A stretch of 64,000 nt of DNA from NCBI GenBank assembly GCA_038240075.1, contig JBBSEC010000005.1:1-64000 (forward strand), written 5' to 3'. The translations under genes were made by a program, and so were the position numbers. The stretch is from DATBAK01 sp038240075. Lineage in GTDB: Bacteria; Actinomycetota; Acidimicrobiia; IMCC26256; PALSA-610. A model generated the notes under the pieces. It was not told the origin of the DNA and made no database searches. It saw only the letters and a list, made by a program, of their open reading frames with translations. This document shows, piece by piece, positions 7,747-15,379 of this stretch; position 1 is the stretch's first letter; every line of letters begins with the position of its first letter.

Positions 7747-8869
7747 CCGGGCCGACCTGCGCCTCGCGCTGACGCGTGGTGCGGTGCACGGGATCGCGGT
7801 CGAACTCGGGCAGCACCTCGCGTCCGAACAGCTCGATGGTCTCGACCGCGATGTCGCGCGGCATCGTGCTCGACAACAGGCCGAACACGACCTGATCCGC
7901 GCCCGCGTCCTGAAATGCCTGCACCGACGGGATCACGTCGTCGGGTGTGCCGTACATCGACCCCGCGACCCCGATGCGCCCCGCGATGTCGGCACGCGTC
8001 GGCTCGGGAATCAGCGCGGGCCACTCGGGAATGCCGTCGGGGCGCGGGAACGTGTCGAGGTACCTGAACAACAGGCTGTTCTGGTAGCTCATCGTGAGCG
8101 TCGGCCCGATGTCGAGCACGCGCTCGCGATCCTCGAGGCAGAGCAGCTGCGTCGTGACCATCACGTTGTCGTTCACGTATCCGCCGACGGGATCGGCCGT
8201 CTTGATCGCCTCTTTGTACGAGTCGATCAGCGGCTTCAACGCCTCGGGGCCGGCCATCGTGAAGCACAACACGCCGAGCCCCATCTTCCCGGCCTTCTCG
8301 AACGTGCTCGGCGACCCCGCCGCGACCCACATCGGGGGGTGAGGCTTCGTGTACGGCTTCGGCAGCACGTTGCGCGCGGGCATTGCGAAGAAGCGACCGT
8401 CGTGCGAGTACTCCGCATCCGCCCACATGTGCCGGAACTCGCCGACGACCTCGTCGAACATCTCCTTGGTCAGGTCGGGATCGTCGATGCCGAACCCCGC
8501 CTGCTCCGTCGTCGACGAGCCGCGACCCATGCCGAACTCGAAGCGGCCGTGGCTCAGGTGATCGAGCATCGCAACCTGCTCCGCGATGCGCGCCGGGTGG
8601 TTGACGGGCGGCGTGACATTGAAGATGCCCGAGCCGATGTGGATGTTGCTCGTACGCGCTGCGAGGTACCCGAGAAACACTTCGTTCGCCGACAGATGCG
8701 AGTACTCCGTCAAGAAGTGGTGTTGCGTACACCACGTGTACTTGAACCCGCAGCAATCGGCGGCGACCACCACCTCGACCTCGTCCATGAGGCGCTCGTG
8801 CTCGGCGCCGGGGTTGCCGTCGCTCAGCTGGTGGGGCACGTAGAGACTGTTGAACAGGCCGAACTCCAT
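7736..8869 (-). CDS. F420-dependent LLM-class oxidoreductase (copy 2)
   Basis: 377 residues, the same length as the paralogue at 3551-4684 and collinear with it throughout. Shared blocks include NVTPPVNHPAR, FEFGMGRGSSTTEQAGFGI, NVLPKPYTKPHPPMWVAAG and the RYLDTFPRP segment. It is predicted to be an F420- or flavin-using TIM-barrel oxidoreductase. It starts 48 bp from a divergent secreted-protein gene, and its end overlaps the alcohol dehydrogenase by 11 bp. No KstR-like site precedes this copy, so the two are probably regulated differently. Confidence 0.85.
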   Translation of the reverse strand: MEFGLFNSLYVPHQLSDGNPGAEHERLMDEVEVVVAADCCGFKYTWCTQHHFLTEYSHLSANEVFLGYLAARTSNIHIGSGIFNVTPPVNHPARIAEQVAMLDHLSHGRFEFGMGRGSSTTEQAGFGIDDPDLTKEMFDEVVGEFRHMWADAEYSHDGRFFAMPARNVLPKPYTKPHPPMWVAAGSPSTFEKAGKMGLGVLCFTMAGPEALKPLIDSYKEAIKTADPVGGYVNDNVMVTTQLLCLEDRERVLDIGPTLTMSYQNSLLFRYLDTFPRPDGIPEWPALIPEPTRADIAGRIGVAGSMYGTPDDVIPSVQAFQDAGADQVVFGLLSSTMPRDIAVETIELFGREVLPEFDRDPVHRTTRQREAQVGPATR

Positions 8870-8904
8870 CGGCCGGGGACACTACGCGACGCTGCTTGCT
8901 CACC

Positions 8905-8910
8905 TATATT
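8905..8910 (+). promoter_or_regulatory. Leaderless -10 box TATATT
   Basis: A near-perfect -10 hexamer seven bases before the GTG of the secreted-protein gene, in the 48-bp divergent region shared with LLM copy 2. No ribosome site lies before that GTG. Confidence 0.5.
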
Positions 8911-8917
8911 CGACGGC

Positions 8918-9679
8918 GTGAGGGGGCGGATCGCAGTGACGCTGTGCGCGGCGATCGCAGTCACCTCTCTCGCCGTGGCACAGACGGGACACGCCGACGG
9001 CGGTGGCGCGGCGATCGTGGCGCGGCGGTCGTTCACGAGCCCCTTCGAGTCGTGGGCCGACTTCGCCGGCATGTACATCACACCGCAAACCGCGTCGACC
9101 AAGCACGCGCTCGTGACGTCGCCGCGTCACCAGGGTGAGAAGGCCCATTGCGGATGGCTGACCGGTCCCGGAACCGTGGCCGACGTCGACGGTCCCAACC
9201 ATCGCGGCTATCCGACCGTGCAGTTGTGGCGACTCCCCGGCGGCGGTTTCGCGACGCCGGCCGTCGTCGACCTCTGGGTGTGGGCCGACGTGTCGATGGG
9301 CTTTGGCCAGTGGGTCAGCCTCGCGACCCTCTCGGCCGACGCGTCCGACGGCTGGACGCGCGTCGTCACGGTGAACCTCGATCCCGGCGGCTGGATCGAC
9401 GTGTTCCACGTGCCCAACCAGGGTCAACATCTCCCTGACATCGAGACGCACCGTCGGTTCCCGCTGCGGAAGTGGGTGCACCTGAAGATCACGATCGATT
9501 TCGATCCGGATCACGGCTTCATCGAGGTGTTGCAGAACGGCGAGCTGGTGGCCCGAGCCAAGGTGAACGGGGGTCACGGGGTTCTCGAGCAGGCTCACTT
9601 CGGCATGTACGCGATCCCGTCGCTCACCACCGGCAAGGTCTGCAACGACGACCTGAGGATCACCGCCGCTCGGACGTGA
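8918..9679 (+). CDS. Secreted concanavalin-A-like, polysaccharide-lyase-like protein
   Basis: 253 residues. A signal peptide covers about residues 1-26 (hydrophobic core LCAAIAVTSLAVA, probable cut after GHADG or AQTGHA). The mature part is a predicted beta-sandwich with aromatic and Gly-rich strands (CGWLTGPGTV, NHRGYPTVQLWR, FEVLQNG-like IEVLQNGELVARA), reminiscent of alginate-lyase or polysaccharide-lyase folds and of laminin-G-like domains. I do not recognise a family securely or see a catalytic triad. The GTG start was chosen for its leaderless -10 and because it opens directly into the signal peptide. The 3' end overlaps the convergent P450 by 20 bp. Confidence 0.6.
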   Translation: MRGRIAVTLCAAIAVTSLAVAQTGHADGGGAAIVARRSFTSPFESWADFAGMYITPQTASTKHALVTSPRHQGEKAHCGWLTGPGTVADVDGPNHRGYPTVQLWRLPGGGFATPAVVDLWVWADVSMGFGQWVSLATLSADASDGWTRVVTVNLDPGGWIDVFHVPNQGQHLPDIETHRRFPLRKWVHLKITIDFDPDHGFIEVLQNGELVARAKVNGGHGVLEQAHFGMYAIPSLTTGKVCNDDLRITAART

Positions 9680-10922
9680 GCGCGACGCGCACGGAGAGCT
9701 TCCTGATCCCGGTGTGCTTGTTGCTGCGGGTCCACTCGGGTGCGCCCTCGAGCTCAATGGTCTCGAAGCGCTCGATCACCTCGCCGAGCACGACGCGCAG
9801 CTCGAGCCGGGCGAGGCTGGAGCCGAGGCAGTGGTGCACACCGTTGCCGAACCCGAGGTGGGGGTTCGGGTCGCGCGCCGCGTCGAAGCGCATCGACTCG
9901 GCAAAGACCCGTTCGTCGCGGTTCGCCGACGCCTCCCAGAACACGACCTTGTCGCCGGCGGCGATGGGTTGGTTCCCGAGCACGGTGTCGGTCGTCGCCG
10001 TGCGGCGGTTGTACGCGGCGGGGCTCGTCCAGCGCACGATCTCCTCGGTCGCGCGCTCGAGCGCGACCCGGCCGGAACGCACGGCCGCGAGCTGATCGGG
10101 ATGGCTCACGAACGCGAGCAGGCCACCGGCGACCGCGTTGCGGGTGGTGTCGGCACCGGCCGCGAAGAGCAGGCTGAAGAAGAGCTGCAACTCCTCGTCG
10201 GTGAGGGACGGCGGGTCTTCACCGGGCAGCGTCGCGTGCACGACGACCGACAGCATGTCGTCCTTGGGCTCGCGTCGCTTGCGGGCAATGAGCTCGGCGC
10301 CGTACTCGTACATCTTCAGACCCGACTGCGCGACGTGCTCGTTGCTCTCGAACGCCTCTCGACCGCGGAAGTCGAACGAGGTCTCGACCCATTCGAACAG
10401 CGCGTGACGGTCGGTTTCGGGAACGCCGAGCAGGAGACAGATCGCCTGCATCGGCAGCTCGCCCGCGACACCCGCGACGAAGTCGCCGCCGCCCGTCGCC
10501 GCGAACGCGTCGAGCAGCCGCCGTGTCCGAGCCCGCAGATCGTCTTCGAGCCGGCCGATCGTGCGCGGGGTGAGGCCGCGGCTGACGAGCGCCCGCACGC
10601 GCTGGTGGCGCGGGTCGTCCATCATGTTGAGGACCTTCCCCGCGATCGGCGAGTCGGGAAGGATCGTGCCGCCGTAGGGCCGCGCGCCACCCGTCTCCGA
10701 CGAGTAGGTGCGCGCGTCGCGCATCACCGTCACCGCCTCCGCGTGCGTCGCGACCGACCAGAACCCTTCGTGATCGGGTGAGTGCACGGTCGGCTCGTGC
10801 CAATACACGGGCGCAACTGCACGATGACGCACGAACACATCGTGCGGAAACCCGTCGGCGAAGAGATCGAGATCGGTGAGATCGATGCCGCGCAGTTCGT
10901 CACCGGACGGGTCGCCGCTCAC
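9660..10922 (-). CDS. Cytochrome P450 coupled to gatD
   Basis: 420 residues. The heme-binding loop is FGNGVHHCLGSSLARLE near the C terminus, the I-helix oxygen-activation motif is AAGADTTRN, and the ExxR motif is EIVR in ATEEIVRW. It is a soluble class I bacterial P450, needing a ferredoxin and reductase that are not encoded here. The GTG start at 10922 overlaps the gatD stop as GTGA; starting further upstream would place the N terminus inside gatD. Translational coupling to cell-wall genes is unusual and may be only an accident of operon packing. The substrate is unknown. Confidence 0.92.
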   Translation of the reverse strand: MSGDPSGDELRGIDLTDLDLFADGFPHDVFVRHRAVAPVYWHEPTVHSPDHEGFWSVATHAEAVTVMRDARTYSSETGGARPYGGTILPDSPIAGKVLNMMDDPRHQRVRALVSRGLTPRTIGRLEDDLRARTRRLLDAFAATGGGDFVAGVAGELPMQAICLLLGVPETDRHALFEWVETSFDFRGREAFESNEHVAQSGLKMYEYGAELIARKRREPKDDMLSVVVHATLPGEDPPSLTDEELQLFFSLLFAAGADTTRNAVAGGLLAFVSHPDQLAAVRSGRVALERATEEIVRWTSPAAYNRRTATTDTVLGNQPIAAGDKVVFWEASANRDERVFAESMRFDAARDPNPHLGFGNGVHHCLGSSLARLELRVVLGEVIERFETIELEGAPEWTRSNKHTGIRKLSVRVALTSERR

Positions 10923-11647
10923 GAACGGGACGCGCTCCCCCGCGCCGCGGTGAGACGCTCCGCGCGCAGGCGGTCGACTTCCGGCATCGGAAGCGGATCG
11001 AGGGTCTCGCCGACCGCCCACGAAAGGAGGAGGTCGGCGAGCGCGGGGTTCCGCACGAGCACGGGACCGTGCATGTAGGTGCCGACGACGCGGCCGGAGA
11101 TCGCGCCTTCGGTTCCCGAGCCGTCGCCGTTGCCGATGCCCAGCTCGAGCCGGCCGAGGGCATCGAGATCCGGGCCCAGCCAGGTGCCGCCGCCGTGGTT
11201 CTCGAACCCGGTCAGGGCCGGGAGCCCGAGCTCGGTCCGTGGTTCCGAGCAGACCTCGCCGACGGCGCGCGCGCCGGCGTGACGCGCGCTGCGGCAGTCG
11301 AGGACACCGAAGCCCTCGACCGTCTCACCGGTTCCCGTCTCGAACGACGTGCCGAGCAGTTGGAAGCCCGCGCACACACCGAGCACGACCGCGCCCTTGG
11401 CGACCGCGCCGTGCAGCGCGGTGCGGAGCTGCGCGTCGGCCGCGACCGACGACTGCGCGCCGTCTTCGCCGCCGCCGAGGAGATACACGTCCGCGTCGGC
11501 GGGCACCGCTCCGCGATCGAGATCGAGCACGCGCGCGGTGATGCCCCTCCGGCGGAGCCGTTCGGCGAGCACGATCGCGTTCCCGCGGTCGCCGTAGGTG
11601 CCGAGCAAGCCCGGCCGGATGAGCGCGATCGCGATCTCAGGTGACAT
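10919..11647 (-). CDS. gatD: GatD, glutaminase subunit of lipid II isoglutaminyl synthase
   Basis: 242 residues, a class I glutamine amidotransferase of the CobB/CobQ-like type. The nucleophile is Cys92 in GVCAGFQLLG and the catalytic His193 is in YMHGP. GatD frees ammonia from glutamine, and MurT uses it to amidate the alpha-carboxyl of D-Glu in the lipid II stem peptide. The ATG overlaps murT by 11 bp, giving the fixed murT-gatD order seen in Gram-positive bacteria, and its TGA overlaps the GTG of the following P450. Length agrees with the family. Confidence 0.92.
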   Translation of the reverse strand: MSPEIAIALIRPGLLGTYGDRGNAIVLAERLRRRGITARVLDLDRGAVPADADVYLLGGGEDGAQSSVAADAQLRTALHGAVAKGAVVLGVCAGFQLLGTSFETGTGETVEGFGVLDCRSARHAGARAVGEVCSEPRTELGLPALTGFENHGGGTWLGPDLDALGRLELGIGNGDGSGTEGAISGRVVGTYMHGPVLVRNPALADLLLSWAVGETLDPLPMPEVDRLRAERLTAARGSASRS

Positions 11648-12902
11648 GGCCGAACCGGCGTCGGAGATCCTGGAACGCGCTGTAGTTCGCGATGACGTCG
11701 ACGACGGGCCAGCGCAGGCCGTCGAGTACCGCGTCGACGTCGGCGCCCCATTCGTGCGCAATCCCCGCGTAGTCGAGCCGCACCGCGAGGTCGGACGCGC
11801 GGTCGCCGGTGCAGATGACGGGGCGGTCGCCGAGCTCTTCGAACGGCACATCCCAGATCCACGACGGATCGTGACCGTCGGGATCACGCGCGTTGAGCAC
11901 CAGCACCACCGGTGCGGGCGGCGGCGGGATGAAGCGCAGCGTCTCCTGCCAGCTCGCCGGATTCTTGGCGAGCAGAAGCCTCACCGCCGACGTGCCGATC
12001 GTGACGGTGCGGTACCGGCCCGCGACACCTTGGACACCGACGGCGGCCGCGACCGCGGCCTTCGGCTCGACGCCGAATCGTTGCGCTGTCATCGTGGCGA
12101 TCGCGACGTTGGCGCGGTTGCGCTCGCCCGGAAGCGCGGGGTCGACCTCGAGCTCGGTGCCGTCGGCGAAGACGAGCCGGTTGCCGACGAGTCGGACGTC
12201 GGGCTGCGGACGCGCGAAGTCGCAGCCCGTGCACGCCCAACCATCTTCTTCACTCCGCGCGAAGTCGACGACCGACTGGCACGCCGGGCACGCGATCGCG
12301 TCTTCCGTCCACGGCTGCCCGACCGCGACCCACGTGATGACGTCGGCCGGCTGCGCGGCCCAGACGACGAGCGGATCATCGGCGTTGGCGACGACCGCGA
12401 TCTTCGGGTGCGCGGCGACGCACTCCCGCCACCGCTGCGCGATCATGCGCGTCTCGTTGAGCCGGCTGAGCTGATCACGCGAGAGATTGAGGAACGCGAC
12501 CGTTTCCGGCGTGAGCATCTCGAACGCCCACGGAATGAAGTTCTCGTCGACCTCGATCGCGCCGAGCGGCGCGTCGCGCTGCTCGAGCAACGCGGCGACG
12601 ACGCCGTCGGCAACGTTCGCGCCGGTGCGGTTCGTCACCACCTCGCCGCGCGTCGCGAGCGCGGCGGCGAGCATCGCAGTCGTGGTGGTCTTGCCGTTGG
12701 TGCCACTCACCAGCGCGAAGCGTCGGCCCGCCGCGAGGAGCCGGGCGGCGTCGGGCGCGACGGCGAGACACGTCTTGCCACTGATGACCCACCCCTCGCC
12801 CCGGCCGAGCCGGCGGGACGCGAGCCCGGCGAGGCGACCCGCGGCGACCCCGGCCGACAGCCGGAGGCGCGCGATCGGCTGCCGCGTCGTTGCGTTGGCC
12901 AC
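11637..12902 (-). CDS. murT: MurT, lipid II isoglutaminyl synthase ligase subunit
   Basis: 421 residues. A Mur-ligase ATP-binding domain has the P-loop GTNGKTTTT at residues 67-75, followed by a zinc-ribbon insertion with Cys205, 208, 224 and 227 (CPAC...CTGC), a hallmark of MurT, and the C-terminal DUF1727 domain with NPASWQETL. Together with GatD it amidates D-glutamate in lipid II, which is needed for efficient cross-linking. The GTG start at 12902 is preceded by a divergent region holding a nested hairpin. It overlaps gatD by 11 bp. Confidence 0.95.
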   Translation of the reverse strand: MANATTRQPIARLRLSAGVAAGRLAGLASRRLGRGEGWVISGKTCLAVAPDAARLLAAGRRFALVSGTNGKTTTTAMLAAALATRGEVVTNRTGANVADGVVAALLEQRDAPLGAIEVDENFIPWAFEMLTPETVAFLNLSRDQLSRLNETRMIAQRWRECVAAHPKIAVVANADDPLVVWAAQPADVITWVAVGQPWTEDAIACPACQSVVDFARSEEDGWACTGCDFARPQPDVRLVGNRLVFADGTELEVDPALPGERNRANVAIATMTAQRFGVEPKAAVAAAVGVQGVAGRYRTVTIGTSAVRLLLAKNPASWQETLRFIPPPPAPVVLVLNARDPDGHDPSWIWDVPFEELGDRPVICTGDRASDLAVRLDYAGIAHEWGADVDAVLDGLRWPVVDVIANYSAFQDLRRRFGHVT

Positions 12903-12949
12903 GCATGCTCCTGGGTACTGGGCGGTCGGTACTCGGCGATCTGGGCGAT

Positions 12950-13004
12950 CTGATCGGGTTCGGTGACGTTATCGGTGACGTGAGCGGTCACCGATTTCGA
13001 TCAG
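12950..13004. repeat. Nested hairpin element A, murT/permease divergent region
   Basis: The outer arms CTGATCG (12950-12956) and CGATCAG (12998-13004) enclose a perfect 9-bp stem, ATCGGTGAC/GTCACCGAT (12971-12979 and 12987-12995), with a 7-base loop. A second copy of TCGGTGACGTT in the left side gives an alternative pairing of 15 matches in 18. It closely resembles element B at 14349-14399. No T-run follows, so a simple terminator role is unlikely in this divergent spot. Confidence 0.45.
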
Positions 13005-13035
13005 AACGCCGTAGATCCGGGACGAACGGGGAACA

Positions 13036-14334
13036 ATGCGAGCCGTGGCCGGCATCGTGAGCTTCGTCCTGCTCGGCCTCGTGATCGTGCTGGTGACGCT
13101 GCGGCCGAGCGGCCGAGCGGAAGTGGTCGTGGCGTTGCCCGCGGCGCTGATCGTGGTGATCGCCCGGCTGGCGCCGTGGGCGGCCGTGCGGCACGAGCTG
13201 CGCTTCCTGGCCCCGACGCTCGTGTTCCTCGCCGCGGTGTTCGTGATCGCCGAGGTCGCCGCGGCCGCCGGGGTGTTCGACGCCGCGGGCCGGGTCGTCG
13301 GCCGCCTGTCGGGCAGCTCACCCAGGCGCCTGGTGCTCGTGGTCGCGGTGGCGGCGGCGGTCACGACGACGGTGTTGAGCCTCGACGCCACGGCCGTGCT
13401 GCTCACGCCGGTCGTGCTGCGCGTCGCGCGCTCGCGCCGCGTCGATTCCGACGCCGCGCTGCTCACGACGACACAGCTGGCCAACGGCGGCTCGCTGCTG
13501 CTCCCGGTGTCGAACCTCACGAACCTCATCGTCTTCCCGCTGACCGGTCTGACGTTCGCCGGGTTCGCCGTGCGCATGGTGCTTCCGCTCGCGGCGGCGG
13601 TCGGCGTCATCACCGCGGTCCTCGCGCTGCGCGTGCGCGGCGACGCGCCCGTGGTGCACGATCGCCCGAGCGCGCCGCAAACAGTGATCGAATCGAACAC
13701 GTACGAGGTTGCGGACGCGACCCTCGACGGGTTCGGCCGCGCGGTCTCGCTCGGCCTGGTCGCGCTCCTCGTCGCGTTCTTCGTCGGCTCTCTCGTCGAC
13801 ATCGCACCCTCGGCGATCGCCGCCGCGGGCGCGACGGTGCTCGCGATCGCGGCGCTGGTTCAACGGCGCACGACCCCGACCGCGCTGGTGCGCGCCGCGT
13901 CACCCGGGTTCATCGTCTTCGTCGGCGCGCTCGGCGTCGTGGTCACCGCGGCGACGCGGCACGGCCTCGCGCACGCCGTCGGCAACGCGCTCCCTGCGGG
14001 CAGCGGGTTCGACTCGCTTCTCGGTGTCGCCGTCGTCGCTGCGCTCCTCGCGAACGCAGTGAACAACCTGCCCGCGACGCTCGTGTTGCTGAGCGCGCTG
14101 CCGGCCGGCGCGGCCGCGCCGCTGCTCGCCGCGCTCATCGGCGTCAACGTCGGACCCAACCTCACCTACACCGGCTCGCTCGCAACGCTGTTGTGGCGCA
14201 AGAGCGTCCGCGCGGAGGGCGCCGAGCCGTCGCGGCGCGCGTTCTTCACCGCGGCGGTGCTCACCACACCGCTCGCGCTGTTCACCGCGGTCTGCGGCCT
14301 CTGGATCGTGCTCCGCCTCCTCGGCCCCGGCTAA
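13036..14334 (+). CDS. ArsB/SLC13-superfamily membrane permease
   Basis: 432 residues with about eleven hydrophobic segments and two similar halves, as in ion-transporter-superfamily permeases (ArsB, NhaD, SLC13). Conserved-looking features are TTTVLSLDATAVLLTPVVL in the first half, QLANGGSLLLPVSNLTN, and NAVNNLPATLVLLSAL plus GVNVGPNLTYTGSLATLLW in the second half; paired Asn-rich hairpins like these bind substrate and ions in the superfamily. It could export arsenite or take up an organic anion. No ars genes are nearby, so the substrate is open. The gene is bracketed by two related hairpin elements. Confidence 0.82.
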   Translation: MRAVAGIVSFVLLGLVIVLVTLRPSGRAEVVVALPAALIVVIARLAPWAAVRHELRFLAPTLVFLAAVFVIAEVAAAAGVFDAAGRVVGRLSGSSPRRLVLVVAVAAAVTTTVLSLDATAVLLTPVVLRVARSRRVDSDAALLTTTQLANGGSLLLPVSNLTNLIVFPLTGLTFAGFAVRMVLPLAAAVGVITAVLALRVRGDAPVVHDRPSAPQTVIESNTYEVADATLDGFGRAVSLGLVALLVAFFVGSLVDIAPSAIAAAGATVLAIAALVQRRTTPTALVRAASPGFIVFVGALGVVVTAATRHGLAHAVGNALPAGSGFDSLLGVAVVAALLANAVNNLPATLVLLSALPAGAAAPLLAALIGVNVGPNLTYTGSLATLLWRKSVRAEGAEPSRRAFFTAAVLTTPLALFTAVCGLWIVLRLLGPG

Positions 14335-14348
14335 CCCGAGCGCGCGGA

Positions 14349-14399
14349 CGTACTGATCGATCTCGGTGACGTTCCGCGTCACCCAACTCGATCAGTACG
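14349..14399. terminator. Nested hairpin element B between convergent genes
   Basis: A 12-bp perfect outer stem, CGTACTGATCGA (14349-14360) with TCGATCAGTACG (14388-14399), encloses a 7-bp inner stem GGTGACG/CGTCACC (14365-14371, 14377-14383). It lies between the permease and the convergent VOC gene, where a two-way terminator is expected. It shares CTGATCG, TCGGTGACGTT and GTCACC with element A at 12950-13004, so a small repeat family is also possible. Confidence 0.55.
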
Positions 14400-14423
14400 C
14401 AGGAGCCGGCGCGAAAGCCCTGG

Positions 14424-14831
14424 TCAGTGGACGGCGTTGGCGTGCGTGGGGTCGGCGTACGCGGTCTCGAGCGCGCCGGGTCGCTCCGCGCGCAGGAGTC
14501 CGATCTCGTTGCCGCTCGGGTCACGAAACACGTGCACAGGCCCGTCGGGAGTGCCGACCGTCTCGCCGTTGAGTTCGAACCCTGATCCTGCGAGCCGTGC
14601 GGTCTCCACATCGAGATCGTCGACGGTCCAGATCGGCAGGCAGCTCGGCGCGGGCCGGTGCTCGGCCAGCAGCACCAGCGGACCCGCACCGACGCGCACC
14701 GCGGCGACCTCGGTGTCGAAGGCCTTGAACCGCCACACGAGGTTCGCGTCGAGTGCGCGCTCGTAGAACTCGACATCGCGAGCGACGTCGTCGGTTCCGA
14801 CGTAGAGGTACGCAAGCACCCGGTCGTGCAT
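14424..14831 (-). CDS. VOC-superfamily (glyoxalase/bleomycin resistance fold) protein
   Basis: 135 residues in two beta-alpha-beta-beta-beta units. Family features are YLYVGTDDVARDVEFYERAL at the start, the central WTVDDLDVETARL segment and the closing FRDPSGNEIGLL that often supplies a metal ligand (Glu). Such proteins act as metal-dependent isomerases or dioxygenases, or simply bind hydrophobic ligands. The start at 14831 is preferred over the TTG at 14840 because a TACCTT -10 box lies exactly seven bases upstream, giving a leaderless mRNA. It is divergent from the cNMP-binding gene with only 32 bp between starts. Confidence 0.82.
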   Translation of the reverse strand: MHDRVLAYLYVGTDDVARDVEFYERALDANLVWRFKAFDTEVAAVRVGAGPLVLLAEHRPAPSCLPIWTVDDLDVETARLAGSGFELNGETVGTPDGPVHVFRDPSGNEIGLLRAERPGALETAYADPTHANAVH

Positions 14832-14838
14832 CGCGTTC

Positions 14839-14857
14839 AAGGTAGCGGTCGTATGCT
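14839..14857. promoter_or_regulatory. Back-to-back leaderless promoters
   Basis: On the minus strand TACCTT (14839-14844) is seven bases from the VOC ATG; on the plus strand TATGCT (14852-14857) is six bases from the cNMP-gene GTG. The two -10 boxes are separated by only seven bases, so RNA polymerase can probably use one promoter at a time and each -35 region lies in or near the other gene. Confidence 0.5.
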
Positions 14858-14863
14858 GCGGGA

Positions 14864-15289
14864 GTGCCGAAGGACCGCGCGTTCCTCACGATGTACCGCG
14901 AGCGGATCGCGACGGTGCCGCTCTTCTCGGGGCTCTCCGATCGCGAGGTGCGCAGCCTCGCCCAACGCGCCGAACAGGTCTCGCTGCCCGAAGGCATGAC
15001 CGTTGTCCAGGAAGGCACGAGCGGCAACGAGTTCTTCGTGCTCCTGAAGGGCGGCGCGAAGGTCACGAAGCGCGGACGCTCCGTCGGCAAGCTCGGACCG
15101 GGCGACTCGTTCGGCGAACTCGCGCTGATCGCGGGCACGCCCCGCGCCGCCACCATCACGATCACCGAGCCGAGCGAGCTGATGGTGCTCGCGCGCCGCG
15201 ACTTCATCGCCCTGCTCGACGACTTCCCCCAGATGACCCGGAAGCTGCTGACCGGGCTCGCCGCGTGGATCGCCGAGCGCGAGGGCTAG
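14864..15289 (+). CDS. Single-domain cyclic-nucleotide-binding protein
   Basis: 141 residues consisting of one cNMP-binding beta-roll with flanking helices. The phosphate-binding cassette is GDSFGELALIAGTPRAATI (about residues 86-104), where Gly-Glu-Leu-Ala and an Arg-Ala pair contact the nucleotide in CAP-like proteins. There is no DNA-binding HTH, so it is not a complete Crp regulator and may act by binding a partner. A paralogue of the same design is at 60563-61060. The GTG start is backed by a leaderless -10. Confidence 0.85.
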   Translation: MPKDRAFLTMYRERIATVPLFSGLSDREVRSLAQRAEQVSLPEGMTVVQEGTSGNEFFVLLKGGAKVTKRGRSVGKLGPGDSFGELALIAGTPRAATITITEPSELMVLARRDFIALLDDFPQMTRKLLTGLAAWIAEREG

Positions 15290-15379
15290 ACGTCGCAGGG
15301 GTAGACGTCGCGCGCTCCGTACCGACCCCCACACGGAGCGCACTATTCTCGTCGGAGCACACGAGTGGGGAGCCGCCCG

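Noticed and set aside
7784..8917. Plus-strand extension of the secreted-protein gene across the LLM gene
   Set aside because: The upstream part is antisense to the LLM coding sequence and has no family features; the signal peptide begins at 8918.
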